A stretch of DNA of 64,000 nt from JARKPK01 sp964631235 (GCA_964631235.1 CAZVZX010000017.1:31719-95718); one strand, 5' to 3'. Numbered from the stretch's first letter, positions 26,869 through 35,857 are shown. Program-made: numbers and translations. Notes: generated by a model from the sequence alone, not told the origin.

Positions 26869-29391
26869 ATGTTCGAGCGACATTCCTCCGACGCAGCACG
26901 GCCCGCAGTCGCGGCTTCGCCCGGCGAGCCGCCGGTGATCGAGCGCCGGCGCGTGCGTGTGCGCGGGGTGGTTCAAGGGGTCGGCTTTCGCCCGTTCGTG
27001 TGGAATCTGGCACACCGGCACGGACTGAGCGGCTGGGTGCGCAACGAATCGAGGCAGGTAACGATCGAGGTGCAAGGGCCTACCGTCCGCCTCGATCTGT
27101 TCTTCAACGAATTGCAAAGCGCCGCCCCGCCGGCCGCTCGGATCGATGCAATCGACTGCGAGCCGCTTTCGCTCGAAACAGAGGCCGGCTTTCGAATGAT
27201 TGCCAGCGATGGCGCCGAGTTGCCGCTGCCTTCGCTGCCGGCCGATTTGGCGATGTGCGCCGACTGCCGCGCCGAAATACTCGATCCCCGACAGCGACGC
27301 CATCGCTATCCGTTCACCAATTGCACGCAATGCGGGCCGCGTTGGTCGATCGTTTGCGGCGTTCCGTACGATCGACCGCAGACGTCGATGCACGCGTTCG
27401 CCATGTGCGCGGAGTGTCGGGCCGAGTACGAGAACCCGGCCGACCGCCGCTATCACGCACAACCGATCGCCTGCCCGCGCTGCGGCCCACAATTGTTCTT
27501 CGACCCGCCCGAGCCATCGAACACGGCGGCCGGCGACCTCGCAAACCGCCCGCGTGCGAGCACCGCACCGGAGGCGGGCGACCGTGGCGCCGACGGCTCC
27601 CGCGAAGTTCCGGCCCGCTTGGGCGAGTTGCTGCGCCGCGGGAAGATCGTCGCGCTGCTGGGGCTTGGTGGGTTTCAATTATTGGTCGATGCTACCGATG
27701 AGTCGGCCGTGGCCGAGTTGCGGCGGCGGAAGCGACGGCCGGACAAGCCGTTTGCCGTACTGCTGGGAAGCTTGGACGAGGCTGAGCGTTATTTCGTTGT
27801 GTCCGAAGAAGAAGCCCGACTGCTGAGCAGTCCGGCGGCCCCAATCGTGTTGTTGCGTCGCCGCAGCGATACCGCCGGGCCGTCGATTGCCGCGGCCGTC
27901 GCTCCAGGGAATCCCTATTTGGGCGTGATGCTGCCCTACACGCCGCTTCACGAATTGGTAGCGCGGGCGGCGGGCCGGCCACTGGTTTGCACCAGCGGCA
28001 ATCTGGCCGAGGAACCGATGGCCATTACGTTGGAAGAAGGACGCACGCGGCTGCGGGCAATCGCCGACGTGCTGGCAGCCCACAACCGCCCGATCGTCCG
28101 CCCCGTGGACGACTCGGTAGCGCGGCTGGGGCCGGCCGGGCCGATGGTCCTTCGCCGCGCCCGAGGCTATGCCCCGCTGCCGATTCCCCTGCCGTTGCCT
28201 TCGGAAACCGAGCCGCGCCCGTGGCTGGCCGTCGGGGGACATTTGAAGAATACGGTGGGACTCATCGTCGGCCGACAGGCGGTTCTCAGCGCGCACATCG
28301 GCGACTTGGACAACGCCGCGGCCCTCGAGGTCTTTCATCGCGCCATCGACGATCTGCTGAACTTTTATCGCGTCGAGCCGGCCGGCGTGGTGTGCGATCG
28401 GCATCCCGACTACGCTTCGACGCGCTTCGCTGAACAATGGGCGCAGCGCCGCGGTGCCGCGTTGCTGCGGGTGCAACATCATCACGCCCATGCGGCGGCA
28501 TGCATGGCCGAGCACGCGATCACCGGCCCTCTGCTGGCGTTCTGTTGGGACGGCACTGGCTACGGCGACGACGGCACCGCCTGGGGCGGCGAGGCCCTGC
28601 TTTGCCAAGGCGCCCATTATCGGCGGTTCGCTCACCTTCGCCCGTTCCCTTTGCCGGGCGGAGATCGAGCGGCCCGCGAACCGTTTCGCTCGGCCGTGGG
28701 ACTGCTGTTCGAATCGCGTCGTTGCGACGACGAACGGGGCCGACGGCAGATTCGTCGCTGGCTCTCGCCGGACGAATGGAAAACCATGTTCCGCGCCATC
28801 GAACGCGGCGTGGGCGCTCCGCGGACGAGCGGCATCGGGCGGCTGTTCGACGCGCTGGCCGCCCTGTGCGGACTGCACCCGCGCACGAGCTTTGAGGGGC
28901 AAGCGGCCATGGCGTTCGAGTTCATCGCCGATCCGGACGAAACCGCGAGCTACTCGCTGCCGCTGCGGCCGGCCGACCGCGGCGCGCCCCATGCGCCGGC
29001 CCGCGGCTCGGCGGCACTCGATTCGACGGCACTCTGCTCGGCGGCGCCCGGCGCGGAACCGCCGCTTTGGCTCGATTGGGGGCCGCTGGTCGAACAGGTG
29101 CTCACCGATTTGGCGGCGGAGACGCCGACGAGCATCATCGCCGCCCGCTTCCACAACAGCTTGGTCGAAGCCGCGGTAACAACCGCCGAAGCGGTTCGCG
29201 CGATTGTGCCTGAAGTGACCGTGGCGTTGACCGGCGGGTGTTTTCAAAACGCCCGGTTGACCCAACGGCTCTATCTGCGATTATTAGAGCGGGGGTTCCG
29301 CTGCGTGTTGCCGAGGCAATTCCCGCCGGGCGACGGCGGCGTGGCACTGGGGCAGTTGTACCTGGCCGCGCTGAGCGATGCGATGAGCTGA
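26869..29391 (+). CDS. hypF: Hydrogenase maturation carbamoyltransferase HypF
   Basis: Transfers a carbamoyl group from carbamoyl phosphate to the C-terminal cysteine of HypE, starting cyanide-ligand synthesis for [NiFe]-hydrogenase. Domains in order: an acylphosphatase domain (VRVRGVVQGVGFRPFVW), two Cys4 zinc fingers (CADC...CTQC and CAEC...CPRC), a YrdC-like domain (about residues 225-400), and the Kae1-like domain with HHHAHAAACMAEH, CWDGTGYGDDGTAWGGE and LTGGCFQNARL. The ATG at 26869 gives 840 residues, somewhat long for the family. The extra length is an Ala/Arg-rich insertion near bases 28960-29060. It opens the hypFCDE cluster. Confidence 0.95.
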   Translation: MFERHSSDAARPAVAASPGEPPVIERRRVRVRGVVQGVGFRPFVWNLAHRHGLSGWVRNESRQVTIEVQGPTVRLDLFFNELQSAAPPAARIDAIDCEPLSLETEAGFRMIASDGAELPLPSLPADLAMCADCRAEILDPRQRRHRYPFTNCTQCGPRWSIVCGVPYDRPQTSMHAFAMCAECRAEYENPADRRYHAQPIACPRCGPQLFFDPPEPSNTAAGDLANRPRASTAPEAGDRGADGSREVPARLGELLRRGKIVALLGLGGFQLLVDATDESAVAELRRRKRRPDKPFAVLLGSLDEAERYFVVSEEEARLLSSPAAPIVLLRRRSDTAGPSIAAAVAPGNPYLGVMLPYTPLHELVARAAGRPLVCTSGNLAEEPMAITLEEGRTRLRAIADVLAAHNRPIVRPVDDSVARLGPAGPMVLRRARGYAPLPIPLPLPSETEPRPWLAVGGHLKNTVGLIVGRQAVLSAHIGDLDNAAALEVFHRAIDDLLNFYRVEPAGVVCDRHPDYASTRFAEQWAQRRGAALLRVQHHHAHAAACMAEHAITGPLLAFCWDGTGYGDDGTAWGGEALLCQGAHYRRFAHLRPFPLPGGDRAAREPFRSAVGLLFESRRCDDERGRRQIRRWLSPDEWKTMFRAIERGVGAPRTSGIGRLFDALAALCGLHPRTSFEGQAAMAFEFIADPDETASYSLPLRPADRGAPHAPARGSAALDSTALCSAAPGAEPPLWLDWGPLVEQVLTDLAAETPTSIIAARFHNSLVEAAVTTAEAVRAIVPEVTVALTGGCFQNARLTQRLYLRLLERGFRCVLPRQFPPGDGGVALGQLYLAALSDAMS

Positions 29392-29442
29392 TCGCCGGCT
29401 GTCCGCAACTCATCCGATGGAGCAAATCAATAGGCTTCGATC

Positions 29443-29751
29443 ATGTGCTTGGGCATACCCGGACAATTGGTGGAACGATTCACGCGCGACGAAATGCCGA
29501 TGGGCAAAGTCGATTTCGGCGGCGTGCGGAAAGAGATTTGCTTGGCCTATACGCCCGAAGCCGAAGTCGGGCAGTTTGTGCTGGTGCATGTCGGCTTCGC
29601 GTTGAGTGTGATCGATGCCGACGAGGCCGAGCAGATGCGGACCTTGGTGGAAGAGATCGAAGCCGCGGCCGAAAGGGAATTGGACAATCCCCCAACGACC
29701 GCTTCCGCTCCGAATTCACTTTCGCAAACCGCCGCAAAGCCCGGTGGCTGA
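29443..29751 (+). CDS. hypC: Hydrogenase maturation chaperone HypC
   Basis: A small chaperone that carries the Fe(CN)2CO unit between HypD and the hydrogenase large subunit. It begins with the diagnostic MCLGIPGQ, where Cys2 is the iron-binding residue. The conserved core continues through VDFGGVRKEICLAY and VGQFVLVHVGFALSVIDADEAEQ. At 102 residues it has an unconserved Ser/Thr/Ala-rich C-terminal tail of about 20 residues. It lies 51 bp after hypF and 129 bp before hypD on the same strand. Confidence 0.96.
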   Translation: MCLGIPGQLVERFTRDEMPMGKVDFGGVRKEICLAYTPEAEVGQFVLVHVGFALSVIDADEAEQMRTLVEEIEAAAERELDNPPTTASAPNSLSQTAAKPGG

Positions 29752-29880
29752 CGCGGCACGCTGCCGTCTGTCCCCGGCCGATCGGCTGAGCCGACTTCAA
29801 CCGCGCCGGGCGGACCGGCCGCCGAACTGCGTTAAGCCGCTGAACGGCAAGAATACCTGCCCATCGGGCGACCGAATCCC

Positions 29881-30969
29881 GTGAAATACCTTTCCGAATA
29901 TCGAGACGCCGAACTGGTTCGTCGCGCCGCCGAGGCGATTCGCGCGGCAGCGACGCGCCCCTGGTGCATCATGGAGGTGTGCGGCGGGCAGACGCATTCG
30001 ATCTTGCGATTCGCCTTGGACCGGATGTTGCCGGAGAGCTTGACGCTGATTCATGGTCCCGGCTGCCCGGTTTGTGTAACTCCGGTGGAAGTGCTCGATC
30101 GGGCGTTGGCCTTGGCCGCCCGGCCCGAGGTGATCTTCTGCTCGTTTGGCGACATGCTGCGCGTGCCCGGTTCGCGCAGCGATCTGTTCGCGGTGAAGTC
30201 GGCCGGCGGCGATGTGCGGGTGGTCTATTCGCCGATGGACGCGGTGGATCTGGCCCGGCGGCATCCCGATCGCGAGGTGGTGTTCTTCGGCGTGGGCTTC
30301 GAAACGACCGCCCCGACCAACGCCATGGCCGTGCTTCAGGCCGCTCGAATGGGGCTGAGGAACTTCTCGCTGCTGGCGGCCCACGTGCTGGTGCCGCCGG
30401 CGATTCGCGCGGTCTTGGCGTCTCCCCAATGCCGAGTGCAAGGGTTTTTGGCGGCCGGACACGTTTGCACGATCACCGGAACATCGGAATACCTGCCGAT
30501 CGCCGCCGAGCAGCGCGTGCCGATTGTCGTTACCGGCTTCGAACCGCTCGACATCTTGCAAGGCATTTTGATGTGCGTGCGGCAGCTCGAATCGGGCCGT
30601 CATGAGGTCGAGATTCAATACACGCGATCCGTCCGCCCTGAAGGAAACCCAGCGGCCCTCCGCGCCATGTCCGAGGTGTTCGAAACGGTTTCGCGCGCTT
30701 GGCGCGGAATCGGCGTGATTCCCGACAGCGGCCTGGCCCTTCGGCCCCAATTCGCCCAGTTCGACGCCGAGCGGCGGTTCGACCTGAGCGGGATCACGGC
30801 CGTCGAATCGTCGGAGTGCCGCGCCGGCGAGGTGTTGCAGGGGTTGATCCGGCCGCATCAATGCCCCGCCTTCGGCGACCGCTGCACCCCGCAACACCCG
30901 TTGGGCGCCCCGATGGTTTCCGCCGAAGGGGCATGCGCGGCCTACTACCGTTATCGTCGGCCGTCGTAG
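29881..30969 (+). CDS. hypD: Hydrogenase maturation scaffold HypD
   Basis: The [4Fe-4S] scaffold on which Fe(CN)2CO is assembled together with HypC and HypE. Conserved features are MEVCGGQTHSI, LIHGPGCPVCVTP, VVFFGVGFETTAP, FLAAGHVCTITG and IVVTGFEPLDIL. The C-terminal cluster cysteines are in SSECRAG, HQCPAFGDRCTP and SAEGACAAYYRY. The start is the GTG at 29881, giving the normal 362 residues. It lies between hypC and hypE. Confidence 0.97.
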   Translation: MKYLSEYRDAELVRRAAEAIRAAATRPWCIMEVCGGQTHSILRFALDRMLPESLTLIHGPGCPVCVTPVEVLDRALALAARPEVIFCSFGDMLRVPGSRSDLFAVKSAGGDVRVVYSPMDAVDLARRHPDREVVFFGVGFETTAPTNAMAVLQAARMGLRNFSLLAAHVLVPPAIRAVLASPQCRVQGFLAAGHVCTITGTSEYLPIAAEQRVPIVVTGFEPLDILQGILMCVRQLESGRHEVEIQYTRSVRPEGNPAALRAMSEVFETVSRAWRGIGVIPDSGLALRPQFAQFDAERRFDLSGITAVESSECRAGEVLQGLIRPHQCPAFGDRCTPQHPLGAPMVSAEGACAAYYRYRRPS

Positions 30970-31046
30970 GCGGCTGGTTGCCGCGCGACCGAGTTTGTTT
31001 CCAATCGCTTGTTGAGCCTTTCTTGCCAAAATCGACTTCCGCCGTC

Positions 31047-32162
31047 ATGGACTTTTCGATGCAGTGTCCCATTCCGTTTTCGCAGTACTCCACCGTGCAA
31101 CTGGCCCACGGCGGCGGCGGGCGATTGATGCGCGAGCTGATCGAAGGGCTGTTTCGCGCCGCCTTTGCCCGAAGCGCAAGCCAACAGCCCGAAGGCGTGC
31201 CCCTCGGAAAAGCGGCGGTCGATCCTCATCGAACCCCTCTTCTCGAAGCCGCCCACGACAGTGCGGTGATCGAGCCGGGGGCCGGGCCGCTAGCCTTCAC
31301 CACCGATTCGTTCGTCGTTAGCCCGCTGTTCTTTCCCGGCGGCGACATCGGTTGCTTGGCCGTCTTCGGCACGGTCAACGATTTGGCGATGGCCGGCGCC
31401 CAGCCGCTGGCGCTTAGTGCCGCGTTCATCATTGAGGAAGGATTTCCGTTCGATCAGTTGCAACGGGTGGTCGAGTCGATGGCCCGTGCGGCCGCAACGG
31501 CGGGAGTGCGGATCGTCACCGGCGATACGAAGGTGGTTGATCGCGGCAAAGGCGATGGGGTGTTCATCACAACCTCGGGCGTGGGCCGAGTACCGCCGGG
31601 CGTGGCCATCCACCCAAGCCGCGTTGCCGCCGGCGATCAGGTGATTATCAGCGGCGACTTGGGTCGGCACGGGCTGGCGATCATGAGCGTTCGCCAAGGA
31701 CTCGAGTTCGAAACCGAACTCGAAAGCGACTGCGCCCCGTTGAACGGCCTGGTCGAGGCGATGCTCGCGGCCGCCGCCGATCCGCACGACATCCATTGTC
31801 TGCGCGATCTGACGCGCGGCGGGCTGGCGGCCGCCGCCAACGAAATTGCCCAAGACGTCGGCGTCGGTATGGTGATTCGTGAAACGGAGATTCCCGTTTG
31901 TTCGGCGGTGCGCGCGGCCTGCGAACTGCTGGGCCTCGATCCCCTTTACGCCGCCAACGAAGGCCGATTGATGGCCGTGGTCGCCCCGCGCTCGGCCCCG
32001 GCCGTTCTCGCCGCGATGAAATCGCACCCGGCCGGCGCCGACGCCCAATTGATCGGCACGGTTACGGCCGAACACCCGGGCGTGGTCGAATTGCTCGGCC
32101 CCTACGGTCCGGGCCGCATCCTCGACCTGCTCAGCGGCGAACAGATGCCGCGTATCTGCTGA
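31047..32162 (+). CDS. hypE: Hydrogenase maturation dehydratase HypE
   Basis: Dehydrates the HypF-made thiocarbamate on its own C-terminal cysteine to a thiocyanate, which supplies the cyanide ligands. The AIR-synthase-like fold shows LAHGGGGRLMRELI, FTTDSFVVSPLFFPGGDIG and GTVNDLAMAGAQPLALSAAF. The chain ends in the diagnostic PRIC, with the reactive cysteine last. The ATG at 31047 gives 371 residues, slightly longer than usual because of an insertion after residue ~45. It is 77 bp downstream of hypD and ends the cluster. Confidence 0.97.
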   Translation: MDFSMQCPIPFSQYSTVQLAHGGGGRLMRELIEGLFRAAFARSASQQPEGVPLGKAAVDPHRTPLLEAAHDSAVIEPGAGPLAFTTDSFVVSPLFFPGGDIGCLAVFGTVNDLAMAGAQPLALSAAFIIEEGFPFDQLQRVVESMARAAATAGVRIVTGDTKVVDRGKGDGVFITTSGVGRVPPGVAIHPSRVAAGDQVIISGDLGRHGLAIMSVRQGLEFETELESDCAPLNGLVEAMLAAAADPHDIHCLRDLTRGGLAAAANEIAQDVGVGMVIRETEIPVCSAVRAACELLGLDPLYAANEGRLMAVVAPRSAPAVLAAMKSHPAGADAQLIGTVTAEHPGVVELLGPYGPGRILDLLSGEQMPRIC

Positions 32163-32229
32163 CTACGCGCCGGTTTGCCGAAGAACGCTGAACAAATCGG
32201 CGAGCACTCCACCGCGGGCCGAACCGCTT

Positions 32230-33063
32230 TCACTCGGTCAGCGGGACGATGCGCAAGTTATTGATCGCCACCGGCCCGTGGTCGCCCTGAAAGAGCACGG
32301 GGCCCTCGGGCTTCTCGGCGTTGTGCCAAGCGTGGCCGGTCGGATTGGCCACTTCTTGATTCTCGTGAATCACCTGCCCGTTGAGCTTCACCAAGTCGAA
32401 GCGGGCGTTGGCCGTCTTCTTGCCGGTGGAATCGAACCGCGGGGCGCGGAAGACGATCACCAGGCTTTGCCACTGGCCGGGCTCGCGGCAGGCGTTCACC
32501 CGAGGCGGCACGCCGTCGTCGATCGTGCGATAGCGCGGCTTCAATTCGGCACGCGGGTAGATCCCGCCGCAATCGCTGCCGGTAAGCTTCGTTTTGCCGA
32601 ACGAATCGAGAATCTGAATCTCGTAGCAGCCGTTGAGCTTGACGCCTGCGTTCGATCCCTTGGGGATGAGGAACTCGAGTTCCACGCGGCAATCGCGGTA
32701 GGTTTGCTTGGTCATCAAATCCTTGCCTTCGCCCAAACTCAACAGGATTCCGCGGCCAGGCTCGAAGGCGAGCTTCTTCGGGTTCTTTGGATCAATCGCC
32801 ACATCGCTGCACGTCAGCCAGCCGTCTTTCGGATCGCGGAAGGCGTCGAGCGAGTCGGCCAAGTCGGCTGTGGGTGCGGCCACCGCGGCCTCGGATGACG
32901 CCTTGACCCGATTCTCCTCGCCGGCCGGCGCCCCATTGGCCGCCAACAGCCACGCTGCCGCTACGATGCTCCCCGCGACCACAGTCAGCGGCCCCCGGCA
33001 ATGGGCTTGCAGAAGTGAAAACAACCCGACGGCAACAAACCGACCATTTCCAACGCGAGACAT
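32230..33063 (-). CDS. Exported DUF1080 (3-keto-disaccharide hydrolase-like) protein
   Basis: A 277-residue protein with an N-terminal hydrophobic signal and one DUF1080 concanavalin-like domain. The domain is recognised by DAFRDPKDGWLTCSDVAIDP, YRDCRVELEFLIPKGSNAGVKLNGCYEIQILDS, and the C-terminal GPVLFQGDHGPVAINNLRIVPL. The ATG at 33063 follows GGAGG by about 9 bp. This family is greatly expanded in planctomycetes and some members hydrolyse 3-keto-glycosides; the substrate here is unknown. It is convergent with hypE. Confidence 0.9.
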   Translation of the reverse strand: MSRVGNGRFVAVGLFSLLQAHCRGPLTVVAGSIVAAAWLLAANGAPAGEENRVKASSEAAVAAPTADLADSLDAFRDPKDGWLTCSDVAIDPKNPKKLAFEPGRGILLSLGEGKDLMTKQTYRDCRVELEFLIPKGSNAGVKLNGCYEIQILDSFGKTKLTGSDCGGIYPRAELKPRYRTIDDGVPPRVNACREPGQWQSLVIVFRAPRFDSTGKKTANARFDLVKLNGQVIHENQEVANPTGHAWHNAEKPEGPVLFQGDHGPVAINNLRIVPLTE

Positions 33064-33475
33064 GCGGGAAGCCTCCAAACAAAGCAACGCGGGAACACAA
33101 CAAAGCAGGGCGGGACAATGCACGACGCATCGAGCGGAAAACGTTAGTGTATTCTCCGGATGAGCAGCATTGCAATGATGGCGGCCAGTGAGGGTGCATT
33201 CCCGTTTCTGCATGACCCCGCAAGAGCCTGGGGAAAACGAGTGCGAAACCCTGGCGATTTCCAGGCCGTTGTCGCCGATCGACGGGGAAAACCGGTGGTC
33301 GCGCGCTGAAACGGGAATGCACCCGCGGACTGAAGGTGGTGAGTCAAAAGGGCTGCGGGCTGGAAATGGTCGCGTGCCCGATGCTTATTGCTCGATCCTT
33401 CGCAACGATCCGCCGGCCTGCCGACCGTCCGTTGCCCGCTGGCCATCCATCGCCCGCCAATGGGCCATCGCAATG
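33064..33475. other. Intergenic region with an inverted repeat pair
   Basis: About 410 bp. It carries perfect 17-bp inverted copies of GGGTGCATTCCCGTTTC at 33192-33208 and 33308-33324, and nothing that looks like a gene. Confidence 0.6.
33192..33324. repeat. Inverted repeat pair, left side of the foreign islet
   Basis: GGGTGCATTCCCGTTTC at 33192-33208 and its exact complement at 33308-33324, a 133-bp span. The same motif recurs at 35990-36059. The pair could form a cruciform or mark element ends. Confidence 0.7.
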
Positions 33476-34396
33476 TTAGCCCGTTCTTTCCTTGTTCACG
33501 CTGTATAGCTGGTCAGCTAACCACGTGATTTCCGAACGTAAGGCCAGCTGTTCTAGCCAAGCAGCAGGGATTTGTTGAGCTCCATAATATGCCCCAGCGA
33601 CTTGCCCACATACCGCAGCCGTAGTGTCAGCATCATCACCCAGGTTGGCAGCCATGAGGATCGCCTCTGCAAAACTGTCGGCGTGAATGAAACACCACAT
33701 CGCCGCCTCCAGACTGTCTACCACATACCCAGAGCCGCGAATCTGCTCTCTCGATTTTTCTCGATACGCGCCCCGGGCAATGGCTACGATCTTCTCCGAT
33801 CCCACAAACGTCTTGCTATCCTCCAGCGCGACCTCATCTTTGGGCTTGCCAAAGAGTGCACGACAAATGATCCGCGCAAGCAAACGACACGCATCGAGGC
33901 ACTCGGCCGCACCATGAGTGGTTCGGGAGCTCTCCGCTGCAAACCGCTCTGCTGCATCTATATCCGGAAAGAAGAACATTGGGATCGGCGCCAGCCTCAT
34001 AATGCTTCCGTTGCCAGCCGAATGCGGGGCGTTTGACCCAGCATAAGGATCCCCTGTTTGACGAAACCGGTGCAAGGCGGAGGCTACTGTATTACCTATA
34101 TCGAAACACTTCCCCGTGCTACTCAGGTAACCAGTGTCGGCCCATTTGCAATAACGTTCCATTTGGTCACGAGCATCGAACCCATGGCGCTCGACCAGAC
34201 TGCTGGCCAGGCAAAGTGCCATCGAAGTATCATCGGTCCATTGGCCTGGACGGAGATCAAAAGGCCCTCCACCAATCATATCCCCCAGGGGCTTGAAGCT
34301 TCCCCTAGGGCAAAACTCGACAGTGGTACCGACAGCGTCTCCGACAGCGAGACCAAGAAGACAACCACAGAACCGGTCCTTTACTTTTAGATCCAT
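33476..34396 (-). CDS. ADP-ribosylglycohydrolase (DraG/ARH family)
   Basis: A 306-residue enzyme predicted to remove ADP-ribose from proteins or from O-acetyl-ADP-ribose. Magnesium-binding motifs are intact: CLLGLAVGDAVGTTVEF, GQWTDDTSMALCLA, and ANLGDDADTTAAVCGQVAGA near the C-terminus. The ATG at 34396 follows GGAG by 7 bp. Base composition is visibly more A+T-rich than the neighbours and codon use differs, which suggests acquisition by transfer. No ADP-ribosyltransferase partner is seen nearby. Confidence 0.9.
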   Translation of the reverse strand: MDLKVKDRFCGCLLGLAVGDAVGTTVEFCPRGSFKPLGDMIGGGPFDLRPGQWTDDTSMALCLASSLVERHGFDARDQMERYCKWADTGYLSSTGKCFDIGNTVASALHRFRQTGDPYAGSNAPHSAGNGSIMRLAPIPMFFFPDIDAAERFAAESSRTTHGAAECLDACRLLARIICRALFGKPKDEVALEDSKTFVGSEKIVAIARGAYREKSREQIRGSGYVVDSLEAAMWCFIHADSFAEAILMAANLGDDADTTAAVCGQVAGAYYGAQQIPAAWLEQLALRSEITWLADQLYSVNKERTG

Positions 34397-34513
34397 CTGT
34401 GTTCTCCAATGCGGGCTAAATTCTAAGATGAGCTACCGTCACCCACGCGCCAGCGCGGGGCACGGTTAGCTCCAGCGCATTGTTCGGCCATCTCAACCGT
34501 TTCCCCCTGACTG

Positions 34514-34753
34514 CTACAGACCACGAAAGAACTGAATCGCTCCAAAAATGATCGCTCCCCATGCAACGATATAATGTCCTCCGGACGTAGCAGCGGCCTG
34601 ATACGTTGTGGTGGACCCCGTTTTTTGGACCAAAAACTCTTTGGTATTTGTTAATGGTTCAGAGAGTGCAATGCCTTGGGTTCCCCCGGGGGGGCCTAAG
34701 GTCAACCCCGTTTGCCCCAACTGCGCCTTCGCAACGCAATCCCTAACTAACAC
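34514..34753 (-). CDS. Possible small membrane protein (79 aa), uncertain
   Basis: A frame starting at a GTG at 34753. It ends with a convincing C-terminal membrane helix (GGHYIVAWGAIIFGAIQFFRGL). The N-terminal part (VAKAQLGQTGLTLGPPGGTQ) is not recognised. The open frame extends further upstream through the tRNA fragment at 34777-34833, so the 5' end may be truncated. It could be the 3' remnant of a larger gene. It follows the multi-pass membrane protein on the same strand. Confidence 0.3.
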   Translation of the reverse strand: MLVRDCVAKAQLGQTGLTLGPPGGTQGIALSEPLTNTKEFLVQKTGSTTTYQAAATSGGHYIVAWGAIIFGAIQFFRGL

Positions 34754-34776
34754 TCGATGCACGCGCCGTGATGCAG

Positions 34777-34833
34777 TCGAACCGAGAATGAGGGAACCAA
34801 AATCCCTTGTGTTACCAATTACACCACGGGGTA
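34777..34833 (-). pseudogene. 5' fragment of a tRNA-Gln (anticodon TTG)
   Basis: Read on the minus strand, it starts with U1 of a TACCCCG acceptor arm and TG. A D-arm with a GTGT/ACAC stem (GTGTAATTGGTAACAC) follows, then an anticodon arm AGGGA-TTTTGGT-TCCCT (TTG, Gln). It continues to CTCGGTTCGA of the T-arm. After the T-loop, the sequence no longer pairs with the T-stem or acceptor arm. The gene is therefore broken in the T-loop. I judged the structure by eye. Confidence 0.5.
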
Positions 34834-34895
34834 GACGGCCATGGTCACTAGGCCACTTGGTTGTTAGCGTCATGCGCAATGAGCGATCAGGAAGA

Positions 34896-35432
34896 TTACG
34901 TGGCCGAATTCTTCTCATCGCCAAGAGAGTGTTCGGCCACCTTCTCGACACCCTTTCCCACCGGCGTGCTGCTCCATCTCGCAAGGGCAATCAGGCAGGC
35001 AAACGCTATTACAAGGCCAATCAGATAGGCTTTCAACATGAATCGAACAACGTCCCCACTTCCATCGCAAACGCCAGTGTCTTTTAGCGATTGTGCATCG
35101 CACCGCGCGGCATAAGCGGTGACACCAAGGACGAAAACCAGGGGAGAAACAAAGGCGGCAAGCTTCACCACGTTGCTCGCGGAGAACAATTCAAGGATGA
35201 AGACCAACACGATGGATACGAGAAAAAGGGGAGCAACCACAAGGGCCACCCCCCCCACGGTCTCTCGGTTCACGATGAGGCAGAACACCACACTGGCAAT
35301 CAGGCCGACTGGCGCTGCAATCGCCGATTGATACAACATCTTCTTCCTCATCGTATCGCGTTCTGCCTTTAGGTCGGAGAATGTCCCTTTGACAGTTGAA
35401 AAGAGGCGGGCGGTTCCTCGGATGATTGTCAT
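34896..35432 (-). CDS. Multi-pass membrane protein of unknown function
   Basis: A 178-residue protein with about four membrane helices: SAIAAPVGLIASVVFCLI, ALVVAPLFLVSIVLVFILEL, VKLAAFVSPLVFVLGVTAY, and LIGLVIAFACLIALARW. The first 30 residues are charged. No family is recognised. The ATG at 35432 overlaps the stop of the upstream transposase remnant (ATGA), which may be chance or allow coupled translation. Composition is lower in G+C than the neighbourhood, like the ADP-ribosylglycohydrolase gene, so it belongs to the foreign islet. Confidence 0.65.
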   Translation of the reverse strand: MTIIRGTARLFSTVKGTFSDLKAERDTMRKKMLYQSAIAAPVGLIASVVFCLIVNRETVGGVALVVAPLFLVSIVLVFILELFSASNVVKLAAFVSPLVFVLGVTAYAARCDAQSLKDTGVCDGSGDVVRFMLKAYLIGLVIAFACLIALARWSSTPVGKGVEKVAEHSLGDEKNSAT

Positions 35433-35857
35433 GCGGTCTTTCGGTTCTCGTCAAGGCTTTTTCCGGGAACAAGGCGGTCCAATGCCGTGAGCAACTGGGG
35501 CAGATGGCGGTAGCCTTTGACGCGGCGGAACTTGCTTTCGGCACGCATCAGGCCGGCCACGCACCACCGCTGACGGATGTTGCCCTCGCGCCAACGCTTC
35601 ACCCGACGGCTCACATTCTGGGCCACGCTGAAGGCCGACTCGATCGGATTGGTCGTCGCCAGCGTGCGGCGGAGCAACGTCGCGACCTTCAGGCCCATCT
35701 CCGTGGCGAAACTGGTCAACGAGTCCTGCATCATCGCCACCAGCTCCTCTCGGTCCAGCACCAATTGCACTTCACTGGCCTGTTGGGCTCGGCCCTTTCG
35801 CCGCTCTTTCCGGCAACCCTTGCGAACGCCACCTCGTTTTGTGAACCTTTTGCTCAT
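35429..35857 (-). pseudogene. IS256-family transposase with internal deletion
   Basis: A 142-residue frame. Its C-terminal half is clearly the end of an IS256/mutator-type transposase: LRRTLATTNPIESAFSVAQN, RRVKRWREGNIRQRW, and AGLMRAESKFRRVKGYRHLPQL. The first ~60 residues, from a proper ATG, resemble an N-terminal region (basic start, then REELVAMMQDSLTSFATEMGLKV). The central catalytic region of about 300 residues is missing, so the two ends are joined in frame. The product cannot be an active transposase. No terminal inverted repeats were identified with confidence. Confidence 0.8.

Noticed and set aside
33388..34390. Plus-strand frames opposite the ADP-ribosylglycohydrolase
   Set aside because: Short and without domain signals, while the minus-strand gene has all family motifs.
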